Source: Streptomyces sp. NRRL B-1347 (lineage in GTDB: Bacteria; Actinomycetota; Actinomycetes; Streptomycetales; Streptomycetaceae). Taken from it: a DNA stretch of 16,215 nt. The position numbers and the translations under genes were made by a program. The stretch is from the NCBI RefSeq assembly GCF_000720325.1, contig NZ_JOJM01000121.1, forward strand, positions 1 through 16,215, given 5' to 3'. The notes below the pieces were generated by a model. It saw only the letters and a program-made list of their open reading frames with translations, was not told where the DNA came from and ran no database searches. This document shows, one piece after another, positions 7,328 through 15,174 of this stretch; the stretch's first letter is position 1; each line of letters starts with the position of its first letter.

Positions 7328-9118
7328 ATGGCAAGCAAGAACGCCCTCGGCATCACCGGCGTCCTGCCCGAGGTGGCGCAACGTGTCCACGCAGCGTCGT
7401 GCGATGGGACAGTATTGAGCCCGGGCCAAGGAATACGCCCGGCGTCACTGAATGTGCTGTGGACTCGGAAATGCGCCGAGCAATCACCTCTAGCGGATCA
7501 TATCGCGGCGGTGAAAGAGCAGCTGTACGGCGAGGAGACACGTGATCCCTCCATACCTGAAGAATGGGAATACCATCCCGCACTCGAACTGCGCAGGCTG
7601 CAGAATCCCGCCGCACAGAGCGGCCCCTTCAAGGCGTGGTCACGCGACTGTGCCGAAATGACCAAGAATGCACGGGATCTCCTGGACGGCATCATCAGGG
7701 CACGCGAGGACCACGGGGGAGAAAGGCCGGAAAAGAGCGCTGGCGTCCGCCAAGAGAGGAACCTCGGAGTGCGGTCCCTCCCGGTCACGGTCGGAGAAGA
7801 CCCGGTAGGCGCCTTCGTCGAACAAGCCCGTGCCGGAGCCAACGCTGGCCGAAGTACGAAGTCGAATGCTTCTCCCTGTACGGCGCGGGTCTGGACGGAT
7901 GTGATGGACGAGTTCGGGCTCACCGGCATCGCCGCTTACCCAGTTGTCACGATGGGCGCGTGGTGGATATCTCCCCTGGAAGGGGATTTCAACAACGACT
8001 GGCGGCAGGACTACCTCGCCATCCTGACCTACTCGTTCTACTTTGAATACAACGTGGATACCGCTCCCTTCGGGCACCCAGACCCAGCTCGGCTGATGCG
8101 AGAACTGATCCACATCTGGAACATGCCCGGTTTGTCGGCCGAACTCCAGGTCCGCAGATCGCATATGTCCTGCAGCATGGTGTTCTTCGACGCGAAACGA
8201 AAGCACGAGGCGGCGGTAAAAAGCCATCCGACCGACGGGCTGACAACATGGGTACATGACGATCGGGACCGATGGCGGGACTTCAAAGCGCTGGACAGCG
8301 GTGCCTATCCGCACTACGTGTCCTTCGCCGAAGGAACCCCGGGGCGGGACGACATGATGCTCTGCGGGCTCGTCAACGACTGGGTGGACATAGGGCCCGA
8401 CCTACGATACGAGGAGTGCAATCAGTCGGTCCTCGCACTCACCCGGGGGTCGCTGATCCTGTCTGATCTGCTGAAATGTTACGAGCGTACCGTGTGGATG
8501 CTCAATGCCCAGTTCAACTCAGAAGAACGCTACGCCGGGTGCGTGGCAACCTTCGGCGCCTGCGTGTGGGGAACCTGCAACCATCGCCAAGATGTATGGC
8601 GATACTACGCTCTAGCCTTCGACCTGTGCGCAGCCGCAGAGTCATTAGATCTCTACATGACGTGCGAGCTCGCCGACTGCTATACAGCAGAGATGGCAGC
8701 CGTGGACCCGGCAGAGGCGAAAACACTGCCCGTGCTGCGGCGGCAATTGCAGTACAGCGTGCAGATCGACGGGAAGGAACACGTGGGCGAGGTCGCTTTG
8801 CATATCTCCATCTGCGATGCCGTGCAGGATAGCCTGCTACCTATGAGCGTCGTTGAGTTCGAGTTCATTGTCCCGCTGCTACTTCGCCGCAGAGAGATAT
8901 CAGCACAAGCCTTCCTGGCCTATATGGACCGCGTCTACTGCGAAAATTTTGCAGCAGTCGTACGATCTGCACACTCGAGCTGCTTCAGTCGAGCATACGG
9001 CGGAGCCATGGCCGCCCTGGTCATGGAGCAATGGTGGGCCGGCATGTACTTCGCGATCGGTGTCGGGAGCTTGATCGAAGCTCAACCCGGCCATGTAGCC
9101 GGGGATCGCGCACACTGA
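7328..9118 (+). CDS. Large protein of unrecognised family with terpene-synthase-like metal motifs
   Basis: 596 residues, started at ATG 7328 because GGAGG lies at 7313-7317; the frame is open further upstream but that would overlap the membrane-protein gene. No signal peptide or membrane span. Residues 341-363 read DDMMLCGLVNDWVDIGPD and continue to two Glu at 362-363. Asn350-Asp351, Asp354 and Asp358 mimic the NSE/DTE metal triad of class I terpene synthases (N-D-x-x-S/T-x-x-x-E), with Asp in place of Ser/Thr and of Glu. An acidic stretch, FNNDWRQDY (Asp224, Asp228), lies about 126 residues earlier, near the usual spacing between the two metal motifs; DDRD at 311-314 is another acidic cluster. 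The C-terminal half is rich in Cys, Trp and Tyr. The first ~190 residues match nothing I recognise. One codon (8645-8647) is TTA. The TGA stop at 9116-9118 coincides with the outer end of an IS-type repeat. G+C is lower than in dxs-P450. Cyclase is an inference from motif and context. Confidence 0.5.
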   Translation: MASKNALGITGVLPEVAQRVHAASCDGTVLSPGQGIRPASLNVLWTRKCAEQSPLADHIAAVKEQLYGEETRDPSIPEEWEYHPALELRRLQNPAAQSGPFKAWSRDCAEMTKNARDLLDGIIRAREDHGGERPEKSAGVRQERNLGVRSLPVTVGEDPVGAFVEQARAGANAGRSTKSNASPCTARVWTDVMDEFGLTGIAAYPVVTMGAWWISPLEGDFNNDWRQDYLAILTYSFYFEYNVDTAPFGHPDPARLMRELIHIWNMPGLSAELQVRRSHMSCSMVFFDAKRKHEAAVKSHPTDGLTTWVHDDRDRWRDFKALDSGAYPHYVSFAEGTPGRDDMMLCGLVNDWVDIGPDLRYEECNQSVLALTRGSLILSDLLKCYERTVWMLNAQFNSEERYAGCVATFGACVWGTCNHRQDVWRYYALAFDLCAAAESLDLYMTCELADCYTAEMAAVDPAEAKTLPVLRRQLQYSVQIDGKEHVGEVALHISICDAVQDSLLPMSVVEFEFIVPLLLRRREISAQAFLAYMDRVYCENFAAVVRSAHSSCFSRAYGGAMAALVMEQWWAGMYFAIGVGSLIEAQPGHVAGDRAH

Positions 9119-9217
9119 GCCTCTTCAGCTGCGTCACCCGATGGTGAATCAGTGGCCTCTGACCAGAGGTTTCAGCGAACACCGTCACCCGATCGGTGGC
9201 CGCGTTGAAAAGGCTCA
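9116..9217. repeat. MITE-like unit 1 downstream of the putative cyclase
   Basis: A ~102-bp segment opens with TGAGCCTCTT and closes with GAAAAGGCTCA, an imperfect inverted repeat. It contains two copies of GTCACCCGAT (from 9132 and 9183) and a CCTCTG-AC-CAGAGG hairpin at 9154-9167. It directly abuts a second similar unit, separated by a single C. The first three bases are the stop codon of the preceding gene. It is probably a non-autonomous derivative of the IS5-type element whose remnant follows. Confidence 0.45.
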
Positions 9218-9218
9218 C

Positions 9219-9321
9219 TGAGCCTCTTTCATCCTCCGGCCCCTGTCACGCTCGTAGGCTTGCTGACCTGTGGTAACACCACTCGGAGTCACCCCTGGAA
9301 GGCCAGGATGAAAGAGGTTCA
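9219..9321. repeat. MITE-like unit 2
   Basis: A 103-bp segment bounded by TGAGCCTCTTTCATCCT on the left and AGGATGAAAGAGGTTCA on the right, a 17-bp inverted repeat with one mismatch. No coding capacity. The right end, a single C and the end of the IS5-type remnant together form a perfect 17-bp palindrome (9305-9339), which could also act as a bidirectional terminator for the operon and for the transposase gene on the other strand. Confidence 0.5.
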
Positions 9322-9339
9322 CTGAACCTCTTTCATCCT
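9305..9339. terminator. Perfect 17-bp inverted repeat between convergent genes
   Basis: AGGATGAAAGAGGTTCA, one C, then its exact reverse complement. It lies between the convergent operon and minus-strand transposase. It probably arose from two element ends meeting head to head; terminator function is inferred from position and stem strength, and there is no T tract. Confidence 0.4.
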
Positions 9340-10980
9340 GAATAGTCGCAGGTCAGGAGGGGGTAGATGGCCTGAACGAGAGTGCTGATGCGGCGGGTGG
9401 AGCATCGGGCTCTGCGCAGGATGCGCCAGGACTTCAGCCGGGCGAAGGCGCGTTCGCCGGGGGTGGCGGAGGAGGGTGAAGCCTGCTCGGCCGTGCATCT
9501 GGCGCGCGATCCGCTTGGTCTTGGTGTTGACGCCTTCGGTGGGGCCGTTGCTGTACGGCAGCGTGAGTGCGGCGTTCACGGCGTCGAGGTCTCGTTCCAG
9601 GCCGCGGGTGAAGGCGTGCAGGTGGGGCAGGTCGGCGTCGCGGACCTGAATGATCCAGCACGCGAGTGCGTCGGCATTGTCGGCGTGAGGCACCAAAAGT
9701 GGGGCGAAGTCCCGGACGGCTGCTGCCAGTTGGGTCATCTCGGGGCAGGCCGCGGTGAGCTTGGCCAGGAGCTCGTGCTGCTCGGCCTTGAGGTTGTCGG
9801 GCCTGGTCAGCAGCATCCGGGCGAGCCGGCGCGGCGAGATGTGACTGCGGTCGGCGTCCGCGCGGCCCTGGTTGATGTACTTGTGCAGGAGGTTCAGGCA
9901 GCCGGTGAAGCCGAGGGCCTTGATCTCTTCGAAGAGGTGCAGGACGGGGACGGCAGGGTCTTCGGCCCGGCGTTTTCGCAGGTGTTCGCGGTAGGGGTCG
10001 ACCAGACTGGCACGGTATTTGGGAACGCGGAGCATGCGTTCGGGCTTGTCCGCGCGGGCGTAGCGTTTGACGGTGTTCAGGGCCAGTTGCAGACGCCGGG
10101 CGCATTCGAGCAGGCCCACGCCCTGGTCGAGCAGGCCATGGACCTGGTGCCAGCGTTCCAGGGTGGTCTGGGCGCGGGGCCCGTCGTAGATCGGCGCGTC
10201 CAGGACGGTGGCCCAGCAGGCGCTGTGCGCCTTGACCTCGCTCAGGGCGGCTTCGCACAGGTTGTGCCAGACATGCCATCGATCGGCGACTTGCGTGGCG
10301 TCGGGCAGGGCACGGCGGATCGCTTCGGCGTAGGTCGCCGAGCCGTCACGGCACACGGCCTCGGTGTCTGGATGCTGCCGCAGCCATGCTTCGAGGGTGT
10401 CGGTGGTGCGGTCGGGCAGCACGTCGATCCGCTCATGGGTCTCGGCGTCGATGATCACGGTGGCGTAGCGGTGGCGCCGGCGCAGCGCGAAATCATCAAC
10501 GCCGATCACGCGAGGTGTCCGCCTGACGGGGAGCGGCATGCGCAGGAGCGCGCGCAGGGCCGTGTGACGCGACAGACTCACCGCGAGTATCGCCAGCAGA
10601 CGTGCCCCGGCCCGGCCCGCTAACTCCTTGACCACGGCCTTGACTTGCCTGGTCAGGCGGGTGGTTCGCCGCTGGTATCGGTCCAGCACCCCAGGCACCT
10701 GTTCCCGGAAGGTGTGCCGACAGCCACGCGTAGGACACACCAGGCGCCGCACCCGCACACGGACCACCACCCGTCGTTCATCGACCGGCACGTCGGCCAC
10801 CGTCCGCCAGTGATAGCCGTGCACGCGCTCTGACGAGGCTTCGCACACCGGGCAGAGCGCGCTGTCCCGCGGCGTCCGCGCCCGCACCAAGATCCGCTCG
10901 CCTTCGTCGGCTACATCCTCGATGTCCGGCGGAAACAGGCCCGAGAACACCGTCTGCACAAGCTCGTTGACATCCTTCAC
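9319..10980 (-). CDS. ISL3-family transposase with a chimaeric C-terminus
   Basis: DDE transposase read from a GTG at 10980 (reverse strand), 553 residues. N-terminal zinc-binding cysteines (CPVC near residue 43, CPTRGC near 80) are followed by the catalytic regions GVDDFALRRRHRY, ADRWHVWHNL and NGPTEGVNTKTKRI, which give the D-D-E triad of ISL3 elements. Family similarity stops at GRAGFTLLRH (residue 506, 9463). The last 47 residues are an out-of-frame reading of the IS5-type remnant, so the element has lost its natural end and probably its inverted repeat on this side. Transposition is doubtful, although the catalytic core is whole. An 8-bp inverted repeat GTTGACAT/ATGTCAAC (10966-10992) brackets the start codon. 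Confidence 0.85.
   Translation of the reverse strand: MKDVNELVQTVFSGLFPPDIEDVADEGERILVRARTPRDSALCPVCEASSERVHGYHWRTVADVPVDERRVVVRVRVRRLVCPTRGCRHTFREQVPGVLDRYQRRTTRLTRQVKAVVKELAGRAGARLLAILAVSLSRHTALRALLRMPLPVRRTPRVIGVDDFALRRRHRYATVIIDAETHERIDVLPDRTTDTLEAWLRQHPDTEAVCRDGSATYAEAIRRALPDATQVADRWHVWHNLCEAALSEVKAHSACWATVLDAPIYDGPRAQTTLERWHQVHGLLDQGVGLLECARRLQLALNTVKRYARADKPERMLRVPKYRASLVDPYREHLRKRRAEDPAVPVLHLFEEIKALGFTGCLNLLHKYINQGRADADRSHISPRRLARMLLTRPDNLKAEQHELLAKLTAACPEMTQLAAAVRDFAPLLVPHADNADALACWIIQVRDADLPHLHAFTRGLERDLDAVNAALTLPYSNGPTEGVNTKTKRIARQMHGRAGFTLLRHPRRTRLRPAEVLAHPAQSPMLHPPHQHSRSGHLPPPDLRLFRMKEVQ
9333..9461 (-). pseudogene. C-terminal remnant of an IS5-type (DDE_Tnp_4) transposase
   Basis: In the frame one base off the ISL3 transposase, the minus strand reads PGERAFARLKSWRILRRARC and ends LLTCDYSG with a TGA at 9335-9333. 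This is the typical C-terminus of IS5-type transposases with a DDE_Tnp_4 domain in Streptomyces. Only 42 residues remain; the rest was replaced by the ISL3 element. The terminal repeat TGAACCTCTTTCATCCT (9323-9339) is the end of the parent element. Confidence 0.6.
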
Positions 10981-11021
10981 ACGAATGTCAACGACCCCTC
11001 ACGACTCTCCGTCACCACCGA

Positions 11022-12173
11022 ATGAGAGACAGAGCCATTGACTGGACACACCCGGGCGAGCTGACCCGGCAGCTGCCCTTTGAACTGGTCGATGACGTGC
11101 TGGAACGTACTGGTGGAACCCAGCGGAGGCTGAGGCTGCTGCCATCGAGGGCGGGCGTCTACTTCGTGCTGGCACTGGTTCTCTTCCCGCAGCTGGGGTA
11201 CATGCGTGTATGGGACAAGCTAACCAGCGGGCTGCGCGGACTCCTTCCGCTGCGTCCGTCGGAGAAGGCACTGAGAGAGGTGCGCCGGCGGCTGGGTGCC
11301 GCGCCGCTGCAGCTGCTGTTCGAGACACTGGCCGGTCCCGTGGCACAGCCGATCACACCAGGAGTGCGTTACAGGTGCTGGCGCACAGTCGCCTTCGACG
11401 GCTGCAGCTCCACCAAGGCCCCTGACCGGCCGCGAGTCTGCGCTTGGCTGGGCAAACACAAGCACCGCTACGGCACGGACGGCTATCCGCTGCTGAAGAT
11501 CATGGTGCTGTGCGAGACCGGGACCCGGGCCCTGCTCGGCGCCGCCTTCGGACCGACGCCCGAGAAGGAGACCGGGTACGCCGAGAAACTGCTCCCGCTG
11601 CTGGACAACAAGATGCTGCTGCTCAACGACCGGGGCTTCGACTCCGACGACTTCCTCGCGAAGGCCGCGGCCACCGGGGCACAGCTGCTGGTACGCCTCA
11701 AGGGAACCCGGACACCCGCACGCCGGGCACTCCTGCCGGACGGGTCGTTCCTGACCAGGATCAACGGGACCCGGCTGAGGATCATCGATGCGCACATCGC
11801 GGTGACGACGGCCAAAGGGCTGCGGCTGGAAGGCCACTACCGGTTAGCCACCACGCTGACCGATCACCGTCGCTACCCCGCCGCAGAGCTGGTGGAGCTC
11901 TACCACGAGCGATGGGAGATCGAGTCCGCGTTCTACTCGCTTCGGCACACCCTGCAGCGCGGTCTGGTGCTGCGATCCCAGGACGCGACCGAAATCCAGC
12001 AGGAACTCCGGGCTCACCTGACCGTCTATCAGGCACTGTGCCGGGCAATGGCCGAGGCCGTCGAGGCATTCCCCGGCACGGACCCGGACCGCGCCTCCTT
12101 CGCCGTCGCCCTGGAGACCGCCAAAGACCAGCTCATCGCCGCCGCCGACGTACTGCCCGATACCGGACCGGGA
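11022..12173 (+). pseudogene. IS4-family transposase, 3' end cut off by the IS256 element
   Basis: The protein from ATG 11022 shows the IS4 pattern: GELTRQLPFELVDDVLE at the N-terminus, VAFDGCSS (first Asp), LLLNDRGFDSDDFL (second Asp), then the YREK-type motif YHERWEIESAFYSLRHTL carrying the Glu. About 384 family-like residues are present, ending at AADVLPD just before the IS256 inverted repeat; the frame then runs on into that element as unrelated sequence to 12254. The C-terminal tail normal for this family is missing. The start lacks a clear ribosome binding site, perhaps because the ISL3 element lies directly upstream. A TTA codon lies near 11844. Likely inactive. Confidence 0.85.
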
Positions 12174-12215
12174 GATGGTGTCCCTCGTCGTGGTGTTGGG
12201 GATCAACTATTGGGA

Positions 12216-12242
12216 GTGCGCGGGCGTCTGCCCGGGGCGCAC
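12216..12242 (+). promoter_or_regulatory. Hairpin in the IS256 leader
   Basis: GTGCGC pairs with GCGCAC around an inner GGGC-GTCT-GCCC stem, between the left inverted repeat and the transposase start. Insertion sequences often carry such structures to damp transposase expression from outside transcription; that role is inferred here. Confidence 0.4.
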
Positions 12243-12333
12243 TTCCATGGGTGAGTACCGCTCCCTGAACAGGGGGCGGGCCACCGCGTAACTCTCCTTG
12301 GTGAACGCCCAGTTCAACCACGAGGAGTACACG

Positions 12334-13572
12334 ATGGCCCTGTCCCAGTCTGAGCTCATACGGCTCCTTGGGTCACTACGCTCGACCGACGCAATCGAGC
12401 TCATCCGCGCCATCGCCGAACGGATGGTGCAGGAGCTGATCGAGGCCGAGGCGACCTCCCACATCGGCGCGGAGTGGAACGAGCACACGCCGACGCGGAC
12501 CAACATCCGCAACGGGCACCGCGAGAAGGTGCTGACCACGCTGGCCGGCGATCTGGACCTGGAGATCCCCAAGGTCCGCACCGGCAGCTTCTTCCCCAGC
12601 CTGCTGGAGCGACGGCGCCGCATCGACCAGGCCCTCTACGCCGTGATCATGGAGGCATACGTGCACGGCGTCTCCACCCGCGGCGTCGATGACCTGGTCA
12701 AGGCCCTCGGCGGGGACAGCGGCATCTCGAAGTCGGAGGTCTCGCGGATCTGCGAGGCGCTCGACGAACCACTGACCGCGTTCCGTACCCGCCCGCTGGA
12801 TCATGTCCGCTTCCCCTACGTCTACCTGGACGCGACCTACTGCAAGGCGCGGGTGAACCACCAGATCGTCTCCCGGGCCGTCGTGGTCGCCACCGGCATC
12901 ACCGAGGACGGCAACCGCGAGGCCCTCGGATTGATGGCCGGCGACAGCGAGAGCGAGGCGTTCTGGAAGGAGTTCCTGCGCTCGCTGCGTGAGCGTGGCC
13001 TGTCCGGGGTCCGCCTGGTCGTCACCGACCAGCACTCCGGCCTGGTCGCCGCGGTCCGCAAGGTCATCCTCGGCGCCGCCTGGCAGCGGTGCAGGGTTCA
13101 TTTCCTGCGCAACGTCTTCGGCGTGATCGACCGGGACTCCGGCGAAATGGTCGCCGCGACGATCCGCACGATCTTCACCCAGCCCGCCGCGGAGATGGTG
13201 CGCACCCAGCTGGACACCGTCGCCGACATGCCCGGAGCCCAGTTCCCCAAGGTCAAAGCCATGCTCCTGGAAGCGAAGGAGGACCTGACCGCGTTCGCGG
13301 ACTTCCCGCCCAGGCACTGGAAGAAGATCCAGTCCACGAACCCGCTGGAACGGATCAACCGGGAGATCAAACGCCGCACCGACGTCGTCCAGGTCTTCCC
13401 CAACGACGACGCCCTGCTGCGGCTGGTCACCGCCGTGCTCTTCGAGATGCACGACGAATGGATCGCCTTCCCTCGCCGCTACCTCCCCGAAGGCAGCATG
13501 GACGAGCTCTGCCGAGAACTCCCCGAAAGCGCCCCCGCGCTACCCAACACCACCAACACGACCGCCAGTTGA
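12334..13572 (+). CDS. IS256-family transposase
   Basis: 412-residue mutator-type DDE transposase. The start at ATG 12334 follows GAGGAG at 12322-12327; an upstream TTG at 12298 is in frame but less likely. Landmarks are the N-terminal HIGAEWNEHTPTRTNIRNGH, the catalytic YLDATYCKAR (Asp), VVTDQHSGL (Asp) and NPLERINREIKRRT (Glu), and CRVHFLRN. Length and motifs match active members. Its stop codon lies inside the right inverted repeat, a compact layout usual for the family. Confidence 0.95.
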   Translation: MALSQSELIRLLGSLRSTDAIELIRAIAERMVQELIEAEATSHIGAEWNEHTPTRTNIRNGHREKVLTTLAGDLDLEIPKVRTGSFFPSLLERRRRIDQALYAVIMEAYVHGVSTRGVDDLVKALGGDSGISKSEVSRICEALDEPLTAFRTRPLDHVRFPYVYLDATYCKARVNHQIVSRAVVVATGITEDGNREALGLMAGDSESEAFWKEFLRSLRERGLSGVRLVVTDQHSGLVAAVRKVILGAAWQRCRVHFLRNVFGVIDRDSGEMVAATIRTIFTQPAAEMVRTQLDTVADMPGAQFPKVKAMLLEAKEDLTAFADFPPRHWKKIQSTNPLERINREIKRRTDVVQVFPNDDALLRLVTAVLFEMHDEWIAFPRRYLPEGSMDELCRELPESAPALPNTTNTTAS

Positions 13573-13601
13573 CCCCGAACACCACGACGAGGGACACCAT
13601 C

Positions 13602-13691
13602 CATCCCTTTGCGTCTGGCGCTGGGGATGCGCACGCACACCTTGGCGTCCCGCTTGCTGATGTCGATGCCGGCGCAGCGTTCGTGCAGGAC
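13602..13691 (-). pseudogene. N-terminal stub of an IS110-family transposase
   Basis: The minus strand reads LHERCAGIDISKRDAKVCVR and then IPSARRKG before running into the IS256 inverted repeat. The CAGIDISKRDAKVCVR block is the first acidic (DEDD) motif region of IS110-type transposases. About 30 residues remain; the remainder is absent from the window. The frame is open upstream to 13787, but that part does not look like the family and the start codon is unclear. Confidence 0.75.
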
Positions 13692-14033
13692 GTCCCTAGC
13701 TGTGGCTCCGCTTCTGTTCGGTTGTCGCTTCGCGGTGCCGTTCCGGGAGGGCCAAGGCAGTACGCAGAATCTGACACGCGTCCTCATGGCAACACTCCAC
13801 GGTTCCCGTGGACGGCCCTCAGTACCACGCTGTCGTGCGAGCTCGGAGGCATCACAGAGTCATCGGTCTCGTCCGGAACGATCAACTCCACTGTCCCGGC
13901 ATGCCCGTTCTCACGGCAGGGTGCTCAAGGTTGTGCGCGGCGCATACCGGCCCATTTACTGTGCCCCCGGCGCACGGCGAAGCCGCGCTGGATCGCTGTC
14001 GCGAGTTTGGTGCTGACCCCGTGTAGATCTTGG
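13692..14033. other. Gap between the IS110 stub and the SEC-C gene; no convincing gene
   Basis: About 340 bases of lower coding bias. The open frames on the plus strand (e.g. 13808-14026) have no recognisable motif or ribosome binding site. It probably holds the 5' flank of the broken IS110 element and degenerate sequence; no clear repeat or terminator was seen. Confidence 0.4.
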
Positions 14034-15122
14034 TCAGGTGGCGGCAGGGTTGCCGCAGCACTTCTTGTACTTGCGGGCGGAGCCGCACCAGCAGGGGCTG
14101 TTACGGGGCGGAGGCCACGGGGTGGCTTGGCCCCGGGCGGCGAGGTCGGCAGCGTAGTGGGCTCGAGAGTCGCCGTGCTGCGGAGAAAGGCTCTCCTCGC
14201 GGGTGAAGGACTCGAAATCGCTCACGGTGCCGTGCGCTATGCCGAGGTGGGGCTCGCCTTCGTCGGACAGGCGTTGCAGCATCTGCTCGACGTGACGGGT
14301 GTGTTCGTGGTGCTCGGTGCCGTAGTGGTCGGCCAGCTCGGGCCGTGTCTCCAGCAGTTGGGTGAACTCGTCGGGGCTCCAGAAGAGCGCGCAGGTCATA
14401 CGGGGCCGGGACCGGGCTGCCCGGCGGGCTTCGACCTCAAGAGCCAGTTCCTCGATCGAGGCGATCAGGGCCTGGGGATCGTTGCCTGCTGCTTCTCGCA
14501 GTTTCGGGTTGTGGAGGTCGTCGAGGGTACTGATCGCACGAAGTTGTGCCGGGCGGTTGTCGTAGAGGTCGTGCCCGAGTTGGTCGAGGTCGTCGCACGG
14601 CCGGCCCAGGCGGCGCCGGACACGGTGGCGGCTGATGATGAGCATCTCGATGCCGTTGCCGTCCGCCGCGTCGTGAACAGCGTCAACGGAGAGGGGGGTG
14701 GCGGGGCCCAAGAGATGGGTCACTCCGGCGGTGAACCAGTCCGCGGCCTCGTGGAGATGATCTGCGACCTCGAACATCTCCGCGACGATCTCCCAGGGCC
14801 CGGCATCGGCTGGGTGCCGGCGGCGCAATGCTTCGGCCGCTTCGCGGGCCTGGTCGGTGCGTCCTGCGTTCCACAGTGCGTCGATGCGGAATGCCTCGAT
14901 GAGGTGGGGGTCGTCGCAGTCGCTGTCCAGGACCTGCTGGAAGAGCGCGAGCGCCCGCTCGTGCTGGCCTGCGCGGGTGTAGAACTCCGCGGCCTCGGTC
15001 AGGAGTTCTTCCTGGTCCTGGGGATACTTCCGTGCCAGGGCCTCAAGTTCTTCGGCTTGTTGGACATCAGTACGCTCGACGAGAGCGGGCTGGCGGTGTG
15101 CGGGACGGCGCTTGCGGGACAT
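14034..15122 (-). CDS. TPR-repeat protein with a C-terminal SEC-C zinc motif
   Basis: 362 residues. The N-terminal third (about 20-150) is helical and TPR-like, with repeats such as EEAAEFYTRAGQHERALALF-type helices and LIEAFRIDALWNAGRTDQA. The C-terminus carries CWCGSARKYKKCCG (Cys344, Cys346, Cys355, Cys356), the zinc-binding SEC-C motif first known from SecA. Proteins of this layout are common in actinobacteria and are usually of unknown function; the motif suggests protein or ribosome contact rather than catalysis. The gene lies 52 bases downstream of ssb on the same strand and may be co-transcribed with it. No strong ribosome binding site is seen before the ATG. Confidence 0.8.
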   Translation of the reverse strand: MSRKRRPAHRQPALVERTDVQQAEELEALARKYPQDQEELLTEAAEFYTRAGQHERALALFQQVLDSDCDDPHLIEAFRIDALWNAGRTDQAREAAEALRRRHPADAGPWEIVAEMFEVADHLHEAADWFTAGVTHLLGPATPLSVDAVHDAADGNGIEMLIISRHRVRRRLGRPCDDLDQLGHDLYDNRPAQLRAISTLDDLHNPKLREAAGNDPQALIASIEELALEVEARRAARSRPRMTCALFWSPDEFTQLLETRPELADHYGTEHHEHTRHVEQMLQRLSDEGEPHLGIAHGTVSDFESFTREESLSPQHGDSRAHYAADLAARGQATPWPPPRNSPCWCGSARKYKKCCGNPAAT

Positions 15123-15174
15123 ACGACCACACTATCGACAAACGTGGGGCCGGTGCGGTGCGTCGGCGAAGGGC

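Larger units (their letters stand above)
12174..13601 (+). mobile_element. IS256-family insertion sequence, apparently complete
   Basis: Bounded by 34-bp inverted repeats at 12174-12207 and 13568-13601 that differ at only two positions; both begin GATGGTGTCCCTCGTCG when read inwards. About 1.43 kb, with one transposase gene and a hairpin leader. The flanks (IS4 stub on the left, IS110 stub on the right) show no target-site duplication, so the element is the scar of a rearrangement or deletion rather than a fresh simple insertion. Confidence 0.9.

Noticed and set aside
9119..9340. CRISPR-like spacing of the three ~103-bp repeats
   Set aside because: Only three copies, repeats differ, and the intervals have inverted-repeat ends that fit transposon-derived units.
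9382..10623. Plus-strand frame opposite the ISL3 transposase
   Set aside because: Antisense shadow; the minus strand carries clear transposase motifs.
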